NCBI RefSeq assembly: GCF_003675325.1
Contig: NZ_CP033073.1
Span: 1,798,001-1,862,000, forward strand
Reading direction: 5' to 3'
Source of the DNA: Streptomyces dangxiongensis
Lineage (GTDB): Bacteria > Actinomycetota > Actinomycetes > Streptomycetales > Streptomycetaceae
DNA: 64,000 nt
The translations under genes were made by a program, and so were the position numbers. Below the pieces are notes generated by a model that saw only the letters and a program-made list of their open reading frames with translations, was not told the DNA's origin and searched no databases. Shown piece by piece: positions 42,337 to 50,452 of the stretch. Positions within the stretch are counted from its first letter, which is position 1. Each line of letters begins with the position of its first letter.

Positions 42337-43464
42337 TCAGACCGTTGCGGTGTGTCCGGTGATCGGGCAGGTGCCGGCTGCCGGTGCCGCGAAGGCGGCG
42401 GTCCTGGCGGCGGGCGCCGTTCCGCCGATCTGCTGGAGGATCTCGTCCGACAGCAGGTCCTCCTTGCCCTTGAGGGCGTCAGCGACCTTGAGGTCGGCGT
42501 TGAAGACCATCTCGGCGGCCACGTTGTCCTGGACGATGCGCGCCAGATTGTCCAGGGCCACGGCGATCGGGTCCGAGGGGGTCTGCACGGTGGGCAGGTC
42601 GATCAGGTGGGTGGCCGCCTTCGCCTGGTTCATGGTGCGGCGGATGATGATGGACGCCTGGTTCAGTTCGGACGTCGTCCAGATCGACAGCACCGTGACG
42701 TACAGGTCGCTCCACGCCTGCTCACCGATCAGCGTGCGCCACCGCTTCATCAGCCCCTCGATGCCGTTGATCTGCGCGGTGGCGGCGAAGGTCATGTTGA
42801 CGCGGATGGACGGGTAGACGGTCGCGGCGAACCGGTTGAACGCGACCATGTCGAACGACCCCGCCTTGACGATGGTGTCGATGAACTTGACGGCCTCGGT
42901 GAGGATCCGGGTGCAGGAGGCGTCAAGGTCGGCCGGGAGGTTCGCGGTGGGCAGCATCGTGAGTGCCGAACCCAGCGTGGTGCGGTAGCTGTTGAGCGGG
43001 GTGATCCAGCCCTTGTCGCCAGGGGTCCTGAACGCGACCATGTCCAGGTCGTGCGGGTCGATGCGCGCCGCGCCCGGGATGTTCGGCACCTGGTCGGCGA
43101 GGTAGCCGGCGAGCACCGAGTAGATGCCCAGGGGAACGTGCGCGATGGACTTGGCCAGTTCGAAATACTCCGGAACCGGGTTGACCGTCTCGATCTGCAC
43201 CCCCTTGTTGATCAGGGTGAAGCGTCCGCCGACAGCGTTGTTCTCGACGACCACGACCGGGCTGAGGTACTTGACGAGTTCGGCCTTGAGGGACGCGTAG
43301 TTGGCGCGCATCCCGGCGTTCACGTTGCGTATCGCGTTCCGTGCCGCTTTCTCGTCGGTCGCGGTCACCGCGGCCGACGCGTCGGTCGCCGCTTGGGTCT
43401 GTACGAGGAGTGTGGCTGCCCCTGCTGCCGAAACGGTACCCAGAAATCCTCTACGAGTTGCCAT
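42337..43464 (-). CDS. Tat-exported protein of unknown family with C-terminal CPITGH
   Basis: A 375-residue protein. MATRRGFLGTVSAAGAATLLVQTQAATDASA is a twin-arginine signal (RRGFL) with an AxA site. The mature part is helical without a motif I know (ENNAVGGRFTLINKGVQIETVNPVPEYFELAKSIAHVPLGIYSVLAGYL...SDLYVTVLSIWTTSELNQASIIIRRTMNQAKAATHLIDL). It ends CPITGHTATV, where a Cys-Pro and nearby His could bind heme or metal. Tat export suggests folding with a cofactor before secretion. ATG 43464 is favoured over 43479 because the signal starts there. It lies downstream of the isochorismatase pair in the same orientation, 170 bp away. Confidence 0.7.
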   Translation of the reverse strand: MATRRGFLGTVSAAGAATLLVQTQAATDASAAVTATDEKAARNAIRNVNAGMRANYASLKAELVKYLSPVVVVENNAVGGRFTLINKGVQIETVNPVPEYFELAKSIAHVPLGIYSVLAGYLADQVPNIPGAARIDPHDLDMVAFRTPGDKGWITPLNSYRTTLGSALTMLPTANLPADLDASCTRILTEAVKFIDTIVKAGSFDMVAFNRFAATVYPSIRVNMTFAATAQINGIEGLMKRWRTLIGEQAWSDLYVTVLSIWTTSELNQASIIIRRTMNQAKAATHLIDLPTVQTPSDPIAVALDNLARIVQDNVAAEMVFNADLKVADALKGKEDLLSDEILQQIGGTAPAARTAAFAAPAAGTCPITGHTATV

Positions 43465-43633
43465 GCCCCGTCTTTCCATAGTGGGTGATCGGTGTTCTGC
43501 GGGGTGGGGGGAAAGATATGGGGGGATTCAGGGTGGGTGGACAGGCGTGGGGGGAAGTTCGAGACTCACCGGACGTGGTCCGGCCGTTCGCCGGCCCAGG
43601 CGGTTCGGCCGGACCGTCTGCCGGACGCCGGTC

Positions 43634-44353
43634 TCAGGTCAGGGACTTCTGTGACGGCACCACGACGCCGTAGAGGTCCTGGATCGTGGCGAGAGCGGCT
43701 TCGTGGAGCTGCTCGGAGGGTATGCCGTTCGGGTTGCCCTTCAGCGGCAGCGGCCGGGTGGCCGAGGCGTCGGCGACCACGGTCGGCTGGTAGCCGTTGA
43801 GGAAGGCGCCCTGCGCCGTGAACAGGACACACATGTTGGTCATGAACCCGGCGACGATGACCTTCTTGTTGCCGGCCTTCTTGACCTTGTCGGCGAGATC
43901 CGTGTCGTGGAAGGCGTTCGGAACGCTCTTGACGACGACCGGCTCCCCCTTGGCGGGCTTGAGCGTTGGGATGATCCGGCCCGCCTTCGACTTCAGGTCG
44001 TAGCCCTTGTCGACGATGTGGATGACCGGGGTCCCCGCCTTGCGGGCCCGCTTCAGCAGGGCCTGCGCGTTGGCCAGGGCGGGCCGCCACCCGTCGAGTT
44101 CCATCACGCCGTCGGTGTAGGTGTTCTGGTAGTCGACGAGGATGAGGGTCGCGTCGGACAGGCTGGCCGGCGTCTCGTCGAAGCCGTTGAGTTCCCTGAG
44201 CGTCGTCGTGCCCTCGGCGACGTTCCTCGGAGCGACGGAGGCCGAGGGCCCGCCCTTGGGGGAGGCGGCCTCGGAGGTTCCGCCGCACGCGGCGACGGTG
44301 GCCGCGAGAACGGCGGCGGTGCAGAGCGCGAGGGCCGGACGCAGCGGCTTCAT
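43634..44353 (-). CDS. Isochorismatase-like cysteine hydrolase, lipoprotein
   Basis: A 239-residue protein. MKPLRPALALCTAAVLAATVAACGG is a lipoprotein signal with lipobox AAC. The domain carries LILVDYQNTYTDGVMELDGW (catalytic Asp), VVVKSVPNAFHDTDL (Lys) and VIVAGFMTNMCVLFTAQGAFLNGY (Cys nucleophile). It is a close paralogue of the cytosolic copy encoded upstream. Family members cleave isochorismate, nicotinamide, biuret and similar substrates; an exported lipid-anchored form is unusual. ATG 44353 overlaps the upstream stop (TGATG), so the two are coupled. Confidence 0.85.
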   Translation of the reverse strand: MKPLRPALALCTAAVLAATVAACGGTSEAASPKGGPSASVAPRNVAEGTTTLRELNGFDETPASLSDATLILVDYQNTYTDGVMELDGWRPALANAQALLKRARKAGTPVIHIVDKGYDLKSKAGRIIPTLKPAKGEPVVVKSVPNAFHDTDLADKVKKAGNKKVIVAGFMTNMCVLFTAQGAFLNGYQPTVVADASATRPLPLKGNPNGIPSEQLHEAALATIQDLYGVVVPSQKSLT

Positions 44354-44943
44354 CAGGCGAGGTCCTCCTGGGACGCGACGACGACCCCGTACAGGTCGGC
44401 GATGGTGGCGAGGGCGCTGAGGTGCACCTGGTGGGCGTCCAGTTCCGTCCCCGCGACCGGCAGGGAACGGGTGGCGCTGGCATCGGCCACGACAGTGGGC
44501 CGGTTGCCGCGCAGGAAGGCTCCCTGAGCGGTGAACGCCACGCACATGTGGGTCATGAAACCGGCGATGACGAGGTCGCTCCTGCCCGCCTCGTCGACGA
44601 GCCGGCCCAGGTCGGTGCCGTGGAAGGCGTTGGGGGCCTGCTTGACGACCACGGGCTCGCCGTCGGCCGGCGCGACGCTCGGGTGGATCCGGCCGATCTC
44701 GGCACGGATGTCGTAGGGCGTGCCCTCGCCGCCGTCGTTGACGACGTGGATGACCTCGGCGCCCTCCCGGCGGGCCCGCTCCAGCAGCCGGGCGGCGGCG
44801 TCGAGGGCGGGCTGCCAGCCGTCCAGCTCCATGACGCCGGTCGTGTAGGTGTTCTGATAGTCGATCATGACCAGCGTCGTATCGGCGAGCTTCGCGGGGG
44901 TGTCGTCGAGGCCGTTGAGCTGACGCAGCGTCGTTCTGGGCAT
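44353..44943 (-). CDS. Isochorismatase-like cysteine hydrolase, cytosolic
   Basis: A 196-residue protein from ATG 44943 (AGGTGG upstream) without a signal. The catalytic triad lies in LVMIDYQNTYTTGVMELDGWQPAL (Asp), VVVKQAPNAFHGTDLGRLV (Lys) and VIAGFMTHMCVAFTAQGAFLRGNRPTVVADASATR (Cys). It shares most of its length with the lipoprotein copy that follows, from TTLRQLNGLDDTPA onward, so the pair arose by duplication. It is the first gene of the operon and divergent from the GlxA-type regulator, 144 bp away. Confidence 0.88.
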   Translation of the reverse strand: MPRTTLRQLNGLDDTPAKLADTTLVMIDYQNTYTTGVMELDGWQPALDAAARLLERARREGAEVIHVVNDGGEGTPYDIRAEIGRIHPSVAPADGEPVVVKQAPNAFHGTDLGRLVDEAGRSDLVIAGFMTHMCVAFTAQGAFLRGNRPTVVADASATRSLPVAGTELDAHQVHLSALATIADLYGVVVASQEDLA

Positions 44944-45087
44944 GAAGTACCACCTGAGAAAAGGGAGTTGGAGGAGCAGCGCACCGGTGCGGCGGCCTGC
45001 GGGTATGACGCTATGGCCCAGCACACGCGTCGGCAATGTCGTCTAGCATGCAGAAAACGACATCGCCGTCGCCGGCCAGGGGGGCTC

Positions 45088-46080
45088 GTGCACACCGTCG
45101 AACGACTGATCGTCATCGTCCTCTTCGAGGGCGTCGACCTGCTCGACGTCACGGGGCCACCGGAGGTGTTCTCCCTCGCGCGACGGGAGACGGAGGAAGC
45201 GGCGGGCTACGACGTGGCCCTCGCCGCCGAGACCATGGACCCCGTCGTCACCGCCGCCGGGGTCCGTGTCCTGCCCGACGTCACCTTCGAGGAGCTGACG
45301 ACGAGGAGCATCGACACGCTCATCGTGCCGGGCTCGGTCGAGGTCGACAGCCATCGCCGCGTGCACGCGCTCGTCGATCCGGCCGTGGTGAAACGGGTGG
45401 TCCAACTCGCCCCCCGGACCCGGAGGATCACCTCCGTGTGCGTCGGAGCGCACATCCTCGCCGCCTCCGGACTCCTCGACGGCAAACGCGCCACCACCCA
45501 CTGGTCGACCGCCCAGCAGCTCGCCGCCGACCACCCCGCGGTCGAGGTCGACTCCGACCCGATCTTCATCCGCGAGGGAAACGTGTGGACCGGCGCGGGG
45601 ATCAGCGCCTGCCTCGACCTGTCGCTCGCGCTCATCGCCGACGACCTCGGCGAAGCCGTCGCGCTGCGCGTCGCCCGGCAACTGGTGATGTACCTCAAAC
45701 GGCCGAGCGGCCAGAGCCAGTTCAGCGTCCCGCTGGAACAGGTCTCCGCGACCCGGCGCATCGAGGAACTCCGCCACCACATCCTGCGCCACATCGCCGA
45801 ACCGCTCACCGTCGCGCACCTCGCCGAACACGCCCACGTCAGCGACCGGCAGCTCACCCGGATCTTCAAGACCGAGCTGGGCACGACCCCGCACGCCTAT
45901 ATCGAACTGGTCCGCGTCGAGCGGGCCCGCAACCAGCTCGAATCCACCGACTCCACCCTCGAACGCATCGCGACCGCCTGTGGGTTCGGCACCGTCGACA
46001 CCCTGGTCAGGGCCTTCCGCCGCAGACTCGACACGACGCCGACCGAGTACCGGCGCCGATTCCGGACCACCCCCGGGTGA
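45088..46080 (+). CDS. GlxA-family AraC-type regulator (DJ-1 domain + HTH)
   Basis: A 330-residue regulator from GTG 45088 (AGGGGG upstream). Residues about 5-180 are a DJ-1/PfpI-like domain (LIVIVLFEGVDLLDVTGPPEVFSLA...TSVCVGAHILAASGLLDGKRATTHW). Residues about 225-325 form the AraC double HTH (RIEELRHHILRHIAEPLTVAHLAEHAHVSDRQLTRIFKTELGTTPHAYI...LERIATACGFGTVDTLVRAFRRRLDTTPTEYRRRF). The divergent position suggests that it controls the isochorismatase operon. The inducer is unknown. Confidence 0.88.
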   Translation: MHTVERLIVIVLFEGVDLLDVTGPPEVFSLARRETEEAAGYDVALAAETMDPVVTAAGVRVLPDVTFEELTTRSIDTLIVPGSVEVDSHRRVHALVDPAVVKRVVQLAPRTRRITSVCVGAHILAASGLLDGKRATTHWSTAQQLAADHPAVEVDSDPIFIREGNVWTGAGISACLDLSLALIADDLGEAVALRVARQLVMYLKRPSGQSQFSVPLEQVSATRRIEELRHHILRHIAEPLTVAHLAEHAHVSDRQLTRIFKTELGTTPHAYIELVRVERARNQLESTDSTLERIATACGFGTVDTLVRAFRRRLDTTPTEYRRRFRTTPG

Positions 46081-46084
46081 GCGC

Positions 46085-46111
46085 CGCGGCGCGCGCCCAT
46101 CGCGCGCCGCG
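46085..46111. terminator. 11-bp GC stem-loop
   Basis: CGCGGCGCGCG (46085-46095) pairs with CGCGCGCCGCG (46101-46111) around CCCAT, 4 bp past the regulator stop. It could serve both the regulator and the convergent phosphatase gene. Confidence 0.65.
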
Positions 46112-46209
46112 CCCGGGGTGACCCGTCCGGGACCGGCAGATGTTCGGTGGCCGCCGCGTCGTGCGCGACCTCGGCCGCGCCGGCCGCCCGGCCGCCGTCC
46201 TCGCGGGCC

Positions 46210-48408
46210 TCACGGGTGCGGTGTCGTCTCGTGCAGCACGAGGAGGGCGATGTCGTCGGTGCGCTGCCAGCTAGTGCCCGCCTTCCCTACGAGGGTGTCG
46301 ATGAGGGCCTCCAGGTCCCCCGTATCGGCCTGGGCGAGATGGTGTGCGAGGGCGATGATGGAGTCCTCCAGGTCGGCTCCCGGTCGTTCGACGAGGCCGT
46401 CGGTGTAGAGGACCAGCATGAGCCCGGGAGTGAGCGGGATCTCGGTGACGGGGAAGGCGGCCTCGGGGTCGATGCCCAGGAGCGGTCCGGGCGGCACGTC
46501 CAGGGGCCGGGTGCCGCGGCCGGGCAGCCGCACGACCGGCGGTGGATGGCCGGCGCTGGCCAGGGTCACCCGGCGGCCGGCGAGGTCGAAGTGGGCGTAG
46601 AGGCAACTGGTGAAAAGGTCCGGGCAGAGATCGGTGACGAGCCGGTTGGTGCCGGCGAGGACCTGGTCCGGGGTGGTGCCGAGGGCCGCGTGGGCGTGGA
46701 CGGCGGTACGGACCTGCCCCATCAGCGCGGCGGCTGCCGCGTCGTGCCCCTGGACGTCGCCGATGACGGCCGCGACGGCACTGTCACCGAGAGGGATGAG
46801 GTCATAGAAGTCGCCGCCGATGTCCATGCCCCGGGTGGCGGGCAGATAGCGGGCGGCGACCCGCAGGCCGGTGACCGCGGGCAGGGTACGCGGGAGCAGC
46901 GCCTGCTGGAGGCCGTGGGCGAGGTCGCGTTTGGTGTCGTAGAGGCGGGCGCGGTCCAGGGCCTGGGCGATGAGGCCGGCGAGCGAGGTCAGGACGGCGC
47001 GGTCCTCGGCCGGGAACACGCGGGGTTCGTCGTAGGAGAGGATGCAGCAGCCGACGGGCCGGCCGGAGACGATGAGCGGCAGGAAGGCCCAGGCCTGCTT
47101 GCCGCTGACCACGGAGGCCTCCGGGTAACTGCGCCGCATGTCCTCCGGGTCGGCGAAGAACGCGGGGACGCCGCTGCGCAGGACCCGTCCGACCGGCGTG
47201 AACACGGTGTCCAGGGGCAGGCCGTCGAGACGCTCGACGCTCTCGGGGTCGTAGCCGCGGTACCCGGTGATCCGCAGCCGCCCGGCGTCGGCGGCGGACA
47301 GGACCAGGGACTGGGCGCCGAAGGCGGGCATGATCTGGTCGGCGACCAGGTCGATGACGTCCTGGACGCCGACGACCTCGGTCAGCGCGGCGGCCAGGTG
47401 CATGAGCTGGTAGAGGCGGCCCGCGCGGGTCGCCGGGGTGGTGCGTGAGGAGTACGGGGACGCCGGCGAGGGCGGCCTTTCACCGCCGCTGGGAACGATA
47501 CGGACGCTGATCCCGCTGACGTCCGGGTAGAGGTGGAAGTCCAGCCACCGGTCGGGCGGGCGGCACGCGGTGAAGACGACGGGCTCGCGGCTGATGACCG
47601 CGGCGCGGTAACGGTCCTCGTAGACGGGTTCGTCCAGCCAGCGCAGGGACTGCCACGGCAGCGTCCCCAGCAGGTCGCCGGCCTCCCGGCCCAGCAGCTC
47701 GCAGGCTCCCGCGCTCAGGTAGGTGAAGTTCCCGTCCAGGTCGAGAGCGCAGCTACCGCCGGGAAGGCGCTCCACGAAGTCCGCGGCGGCCATCTCCGGG
47801 CCCGCGGACCGGCGCACCCGGTCGGGGGCCAGCACGCGCGGCCGGTCGCCGGGGACCGGGAACGCCCCGTGGTCGACGGCCTCCTCGATCAGCCGGGCCA
47901 GGCGTCCGCAACTGGACGCGATGTGTCCTCGCTCCCGCTGGGTCATGTAGGGCGGGCGGGCGGCCGGCCACATCAGCAGGAGTGCCCCCCATCGGCGGAT
48001 GCCGGTGACCGGCGCGGCGGCCAGCGCGAGCGGGTACGGCAGCGCCATCGCGGTACGCGGGTAGCCGCGCGCCATCTCCTCCTGGCTGGCCACCCACACC
48101 ACGCGGTCATCGCGCAGCGCGTCGGCCACCGGCGCCGGTGCGGTGACCGGGATCCTGGTCCACGGGACCGCGAAGTCGGCGGGCGCGCCGTACAGCACGT
48201 CCAGGCAGAGCTGCTGTCCGTCCGGGGTGAGGAGGTAGAGAGCGCCGATGGTCGCGCCCGCCCGGCGCACCGTCTCCGCGAACGCGGCGTCCCGTGCCTC
48301 CGCGTCCGTGGCCTGACCACCCGCACTCGTCACGAGGCGCCTCCAGCCTGGCAGCGGCGACTCCGGGAAGCCACCACGCAGGGGCTCGGGCCGGACCGCG
48401 CGGGACAC
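46210..48408 (-). CDS. SpoIIE/PP2C phosphatase with GAF-PAS-GAF sensor domains
   Basis: A 732-residue phosphatase. Residues about 45-175 are GAF-like (AGATIGALYLLTPDGQQLCLDVLYG...WGALLLMWPAARPPY). Residues about 210-310 are PAS-like (DFVERLPGGSCALDLDGNFTYLSAGACELLGR...YRAAVISREP). Residues about 335-480 form a second GAF (LTEVVGVQDVIDLVADQIMPAFGAQ...FLPLIVSGRPVGCCILSYDEPR). Residues about 500-730 are the phosphatase: GMDIGGDFYDLI, AVIGDVQGHDAAA, SAGHPPPVV, LVLYTDGLVERPG and TDDIALLVLHE. It probably responds to small ligands or light/redox cues to tune a sigma-factor pathway. It starts at GTG 48408; no anti-sigma gene is adjacent. Confidence 0.88.
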   Translation of the reverse strand: MSRAVRPEPLRGGFPESPLPGWRRLVTSAGGQATDAEARDAAFAETVRRAGATIGALYLLTPDGQQLCLDVLYGAPADFAVPWTRIPVTAPAPVADALRDDRVVWVASQEEMARGYPRTAMALPYPLALAAAPVTGIRRWGALLLMWPAARPPYMTQRERGHIASSCGRLARLIEEAVDHGAFPVPGDRPRVLAPDRVRRSAGPEMAAADFVERLPGGSCALDLDGNFTYLSAGACELLGREAGDLLGTLPWQSLRWLDEPVYEDRYRAAVISREPVVFTACRPPDRWLDFHLYPDVSGISVRIVPSGGERPPSPASPYSSRTTPATRAGRLYQLMHLAAALTEVVGVQDVIDLVADQIMPAFGAQSLVLSAADAGRLRITGYRGYDPESVERLDGLPLDTVFTPVGRVLRSGVPAFFADPEDMRRSYPEASVVSGKQAWAFLPLIVSGRPVGCCILSYDEPRVFPAEDRAVLTSLAGLIAQALDRARLYDTKRDLAHGLQQALLPRTLPAVTGLRVAARYLPATRGMDIGGDFYDLIPLGDSAVAAVIGDVQGHDAAAAALMGQVRTAVHAHAALGTTPDQVLAGTNRLVTDLCPDLFTSCLYAHFDLAGRRVTLASAGHPPPVVRLPGRGTRPLDVPPGPLLGIDPEAAFPVTEIPLTPGLMLVLYTDGLVERPGADLEDSIIALAHHLAQADTGDLEALIDTLVGKAGTSWQRTDDIALLVLHETTPHP

Positions 48409-48723
48409 CGCCGGTGACGTCAGCCCCTAGGGGGACGCTACCGCCCCGAGCGCCGGACGGCACGCCGTCCCGCCCCCCGCGACCGACGGATCTCGGGAAC
48501 TCCCCGCTCCCCGGTGGTCGGGGGGCGACACCGCTGGGACGTCACCCGGCATCCGACACCGGTCACCCGTCACCCGGCCCCGCCGCCCAGGGCCCCCGAG
48601 GGTCCCCGGGCACTCAACCGGCCCCGCAGCGTCCCCCCGGCATCCCACCGGACCCACAGAGCCCCCGACACCAGGCCGCACCCACAATGTCCCCGGCACC
48701 CGGCCCCACCCGCAGCGCGCCCT
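48409..48723. other. GC-rich low-complexity intergenic region
   Basis: About 315 bp dominated by imperfect CACCCGGCAT/CCCACCGG-like short repeats, with no gene signature. Confidence 0.45.
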
Positions 48724-49920
48724 TCACCCGGCCGGGGCCGTTGCCTCGCCCGGCAGGTGGTCGGGGGCGGGGGCGTGGGTGCGCCACGGGATGCGGAAGG
48801 CGCTCACGGTGACGATCAGCGCCGACACGGCGACGGTGGCCATGCCCGCGGTCAGGTTCGCCGCGCCGGCGACGAAGCCGATCAGGGCGGGGCCGGCCAG
48901 CAGGCCCGTGGTACCCATCGCGGCGACCAGCGCGAGAGCGCCGGAGCCGTGTCCGGCCGCCGCCACGTACACGCACGGAGTGATCGCGGCGGCGCCGAGG
49001 CCGACGCAGGCGAAGCCGAGGAGCGTGGGCACCACTCCCCCGGTGAGCAGGGCGAGGGCCAGACCGGCGGCGGCCACCGCGCTGCCGGCGCGGACCACGG
49101 GTCCGTCGCCCCAGCGGCTGCGCCAGCGGTCCGCGCGGAGGCGGGCGAGCAGCATCATCACGGAGACGACGGCGATGCCGAGCGGGGCGACGGACGCGGA
49201 CGCCTTGACGACGTCCTTCAGGTAGAGCGTCGACCAGTCGTTCATGGCGCCCTCGGTGATCGTGCCGAAGGCCATGGCGCAGCCCATGAGGAGGGTCGTG
49301 CCGGAGGGGAGGCGGCGGGTGTGCCGCTTCGGCCCGTCCTCGGTCGCGGGGGTCGTCTCACGGTGTGTCAGCAGGCCCGGACGGGCGCCGCCGAGCAGGA
49401 GCAGCAGCAGGGCCCCGGCCACCGCGAAGTGGACGGTGACGGAGGTGGTCAGGGCGGTGACACCGGAGGCGAGGAGGGCGGCGGCGAGCAGGCCGCCGCT
49501 GAAGGTGGCGTGCAGCAGGGACATGGCCGTACGCCCGTGGGTGCTCTCCAGCGCGGCGCCCTGCGCGTTCATGGCGACGTTGAGGCAGCCGACCGCGACG
49601 CCGTCGGCGGCGACGGCGAGCAGCGCGAGCGGGTAGTCGGGTACGACGGACAGGGCGGCGAGTACGGCGATCAGGCAGGCGGCGGAGGCGAGGGACAGGC
49701 GCCGGGAGCCGAGCCGTCGCACCAGGACGGTGACCAGCGGGAAGGAGGCCGCCGCGCCGGCACCGCAGGCCATCAGCAGCAGGCCGACCTCGCCGGCGCC
49801 CAGGTCGAGGCGGGTCTTGAGCGCGGGCAGGCGGGCCACCCAGGTGCCGTACTGGAAGCCGAGGAAGCAGAACAGCGCCGCGATCGACCACTTGGCGCGG
49901 GTGAAGGAGGGTTCGGGCAT
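48724..49920 (-). CDS. MFS transporter
   Basis: A 398-residue transporter with 12 predicted membrane helices. The loop signature VTVLVRRLGSRRLSLASA lies between helices 2 and 3, and FGTITEGAMNDWSTLYLKDV is typical of the YbjJ/FucP-like MFS branch. ATG 49920 overlaps the GNAT stop (TGATG), making it the last gene of the five-gene operon that begins at 54041. In that context it is the likely exporter of the cluster product. Confidence 0.85.
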   Translation of the reverse strand: MPEPSFTRAKWSIAALFCFLGFQYGTWVARLPALKTRLDLGAGEVGLLLMACGAGAAASFPLVTVLVRRLGSRRLSLASAACLIAVLAALSVVPDYPLALLAVAADGVAVGCLNVAMNAQGAALESTHGRTAMSLLHATFSGGLLAAALLASGVTALTTSVTVHFAVAGALLLLLLGGARPGLLTHRETTPATEDGPKRHTRRLPSGTTLLMGCAMAFGTITEGAMNDWSTLYLKDVVKASASVAPLGIAVVSVMMLLARLRADRWRSRWGDGPVVRAGSAVAAAGLALALLTGGVVPTLLGFACVGLGAAAITPCVYVAAAGHGSGALALVAAMGTTGLLAGPALIGFVAGAANLTAGMATVAVSALIVTVSAFRIPWRTHAPAPDHLPGEATAPAG

Positions 49921-50441
49921 CACACGGCCTCCCGGGCCTGGTGCGGGCGGGGTGCGGCGGCCAGCGGGGCCGACATGTAGACCGCGTCGCTGCCGTAGCC
50001 CGGCGGGACGGGTGCCGCGGGGTGGGTGCGGTAGCCGTTGGCCCGCCAGAACGCCTCCTTGCCGGCGACGGCGACCAGCGACATGGTCGTGAAGCCGCGG
50101 GTGCGGGCCACGCCCGTCAGGTGACGGGCCAGCCGGGTGCCGAGTCCGCGGCGCCGCAGCGGGGCGCTGACGACCAGGTCGTGCAGGTGGAGGTTGGTGG
50201 TGTGGTGGACGGCGCGCTCGGGGCGGGCCGGGTCGGGGCAGTGCAGCGGCGGGTAGGGCAGGGCGAGGACGTAGCCCGCGAGCCGGCCGTCGAGGTCGAG
50301 GACGAAGCAGGTGCCGGCCGAGGCGCGGGCCCGTGAGCGCAGCAGTTCCTCGCCCTCCGCGAGGGAGAGGTCCGCGTACGCCTCGCTCTCCAGGGCGGCC
50401 AGCCGCGGCCAGTCGGCCTCGGTGATCCCCCGTATGGGCAT
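49920..50441 (-). CDS. GNAT N-acetyltransferase
   Basis: A 173-residue acetyl-CoA-dependent acetyltransferase from ATG 50441. The acetyl-CoA site is LHDLVVSAPLRRRGLGTRLARHLTGVARTRGF (the R-x-x-G-x-G/A motif), and the end FWRANGYRTHP is the usual (Y/F)..(L/N)GF region. It may acetylate an amine on the cluster product, either as a maturation or a self-protection step; this is inferred from the operon. The gap to the upstream decarboxylase is 11 bp. Confidence 0.85.
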   Translation of the reverse strand: MPIRGITEADWPRLAALESEAYADLSLAEGEELLRSRARASAGTCFVLDLDGRLAGYVLALPYPPLHCPDPARPERAVHHTTNLHLHDLVVSAPLRRRGLGTRLARHLTGVARTRGFTTMSLVAVAGKEAFWRANGYRTHPAAPVPPGYGSDAVYMSAPLAAAPRPHQAREAV

Positions 50442-50452
50442 GGGGTGTCCTT

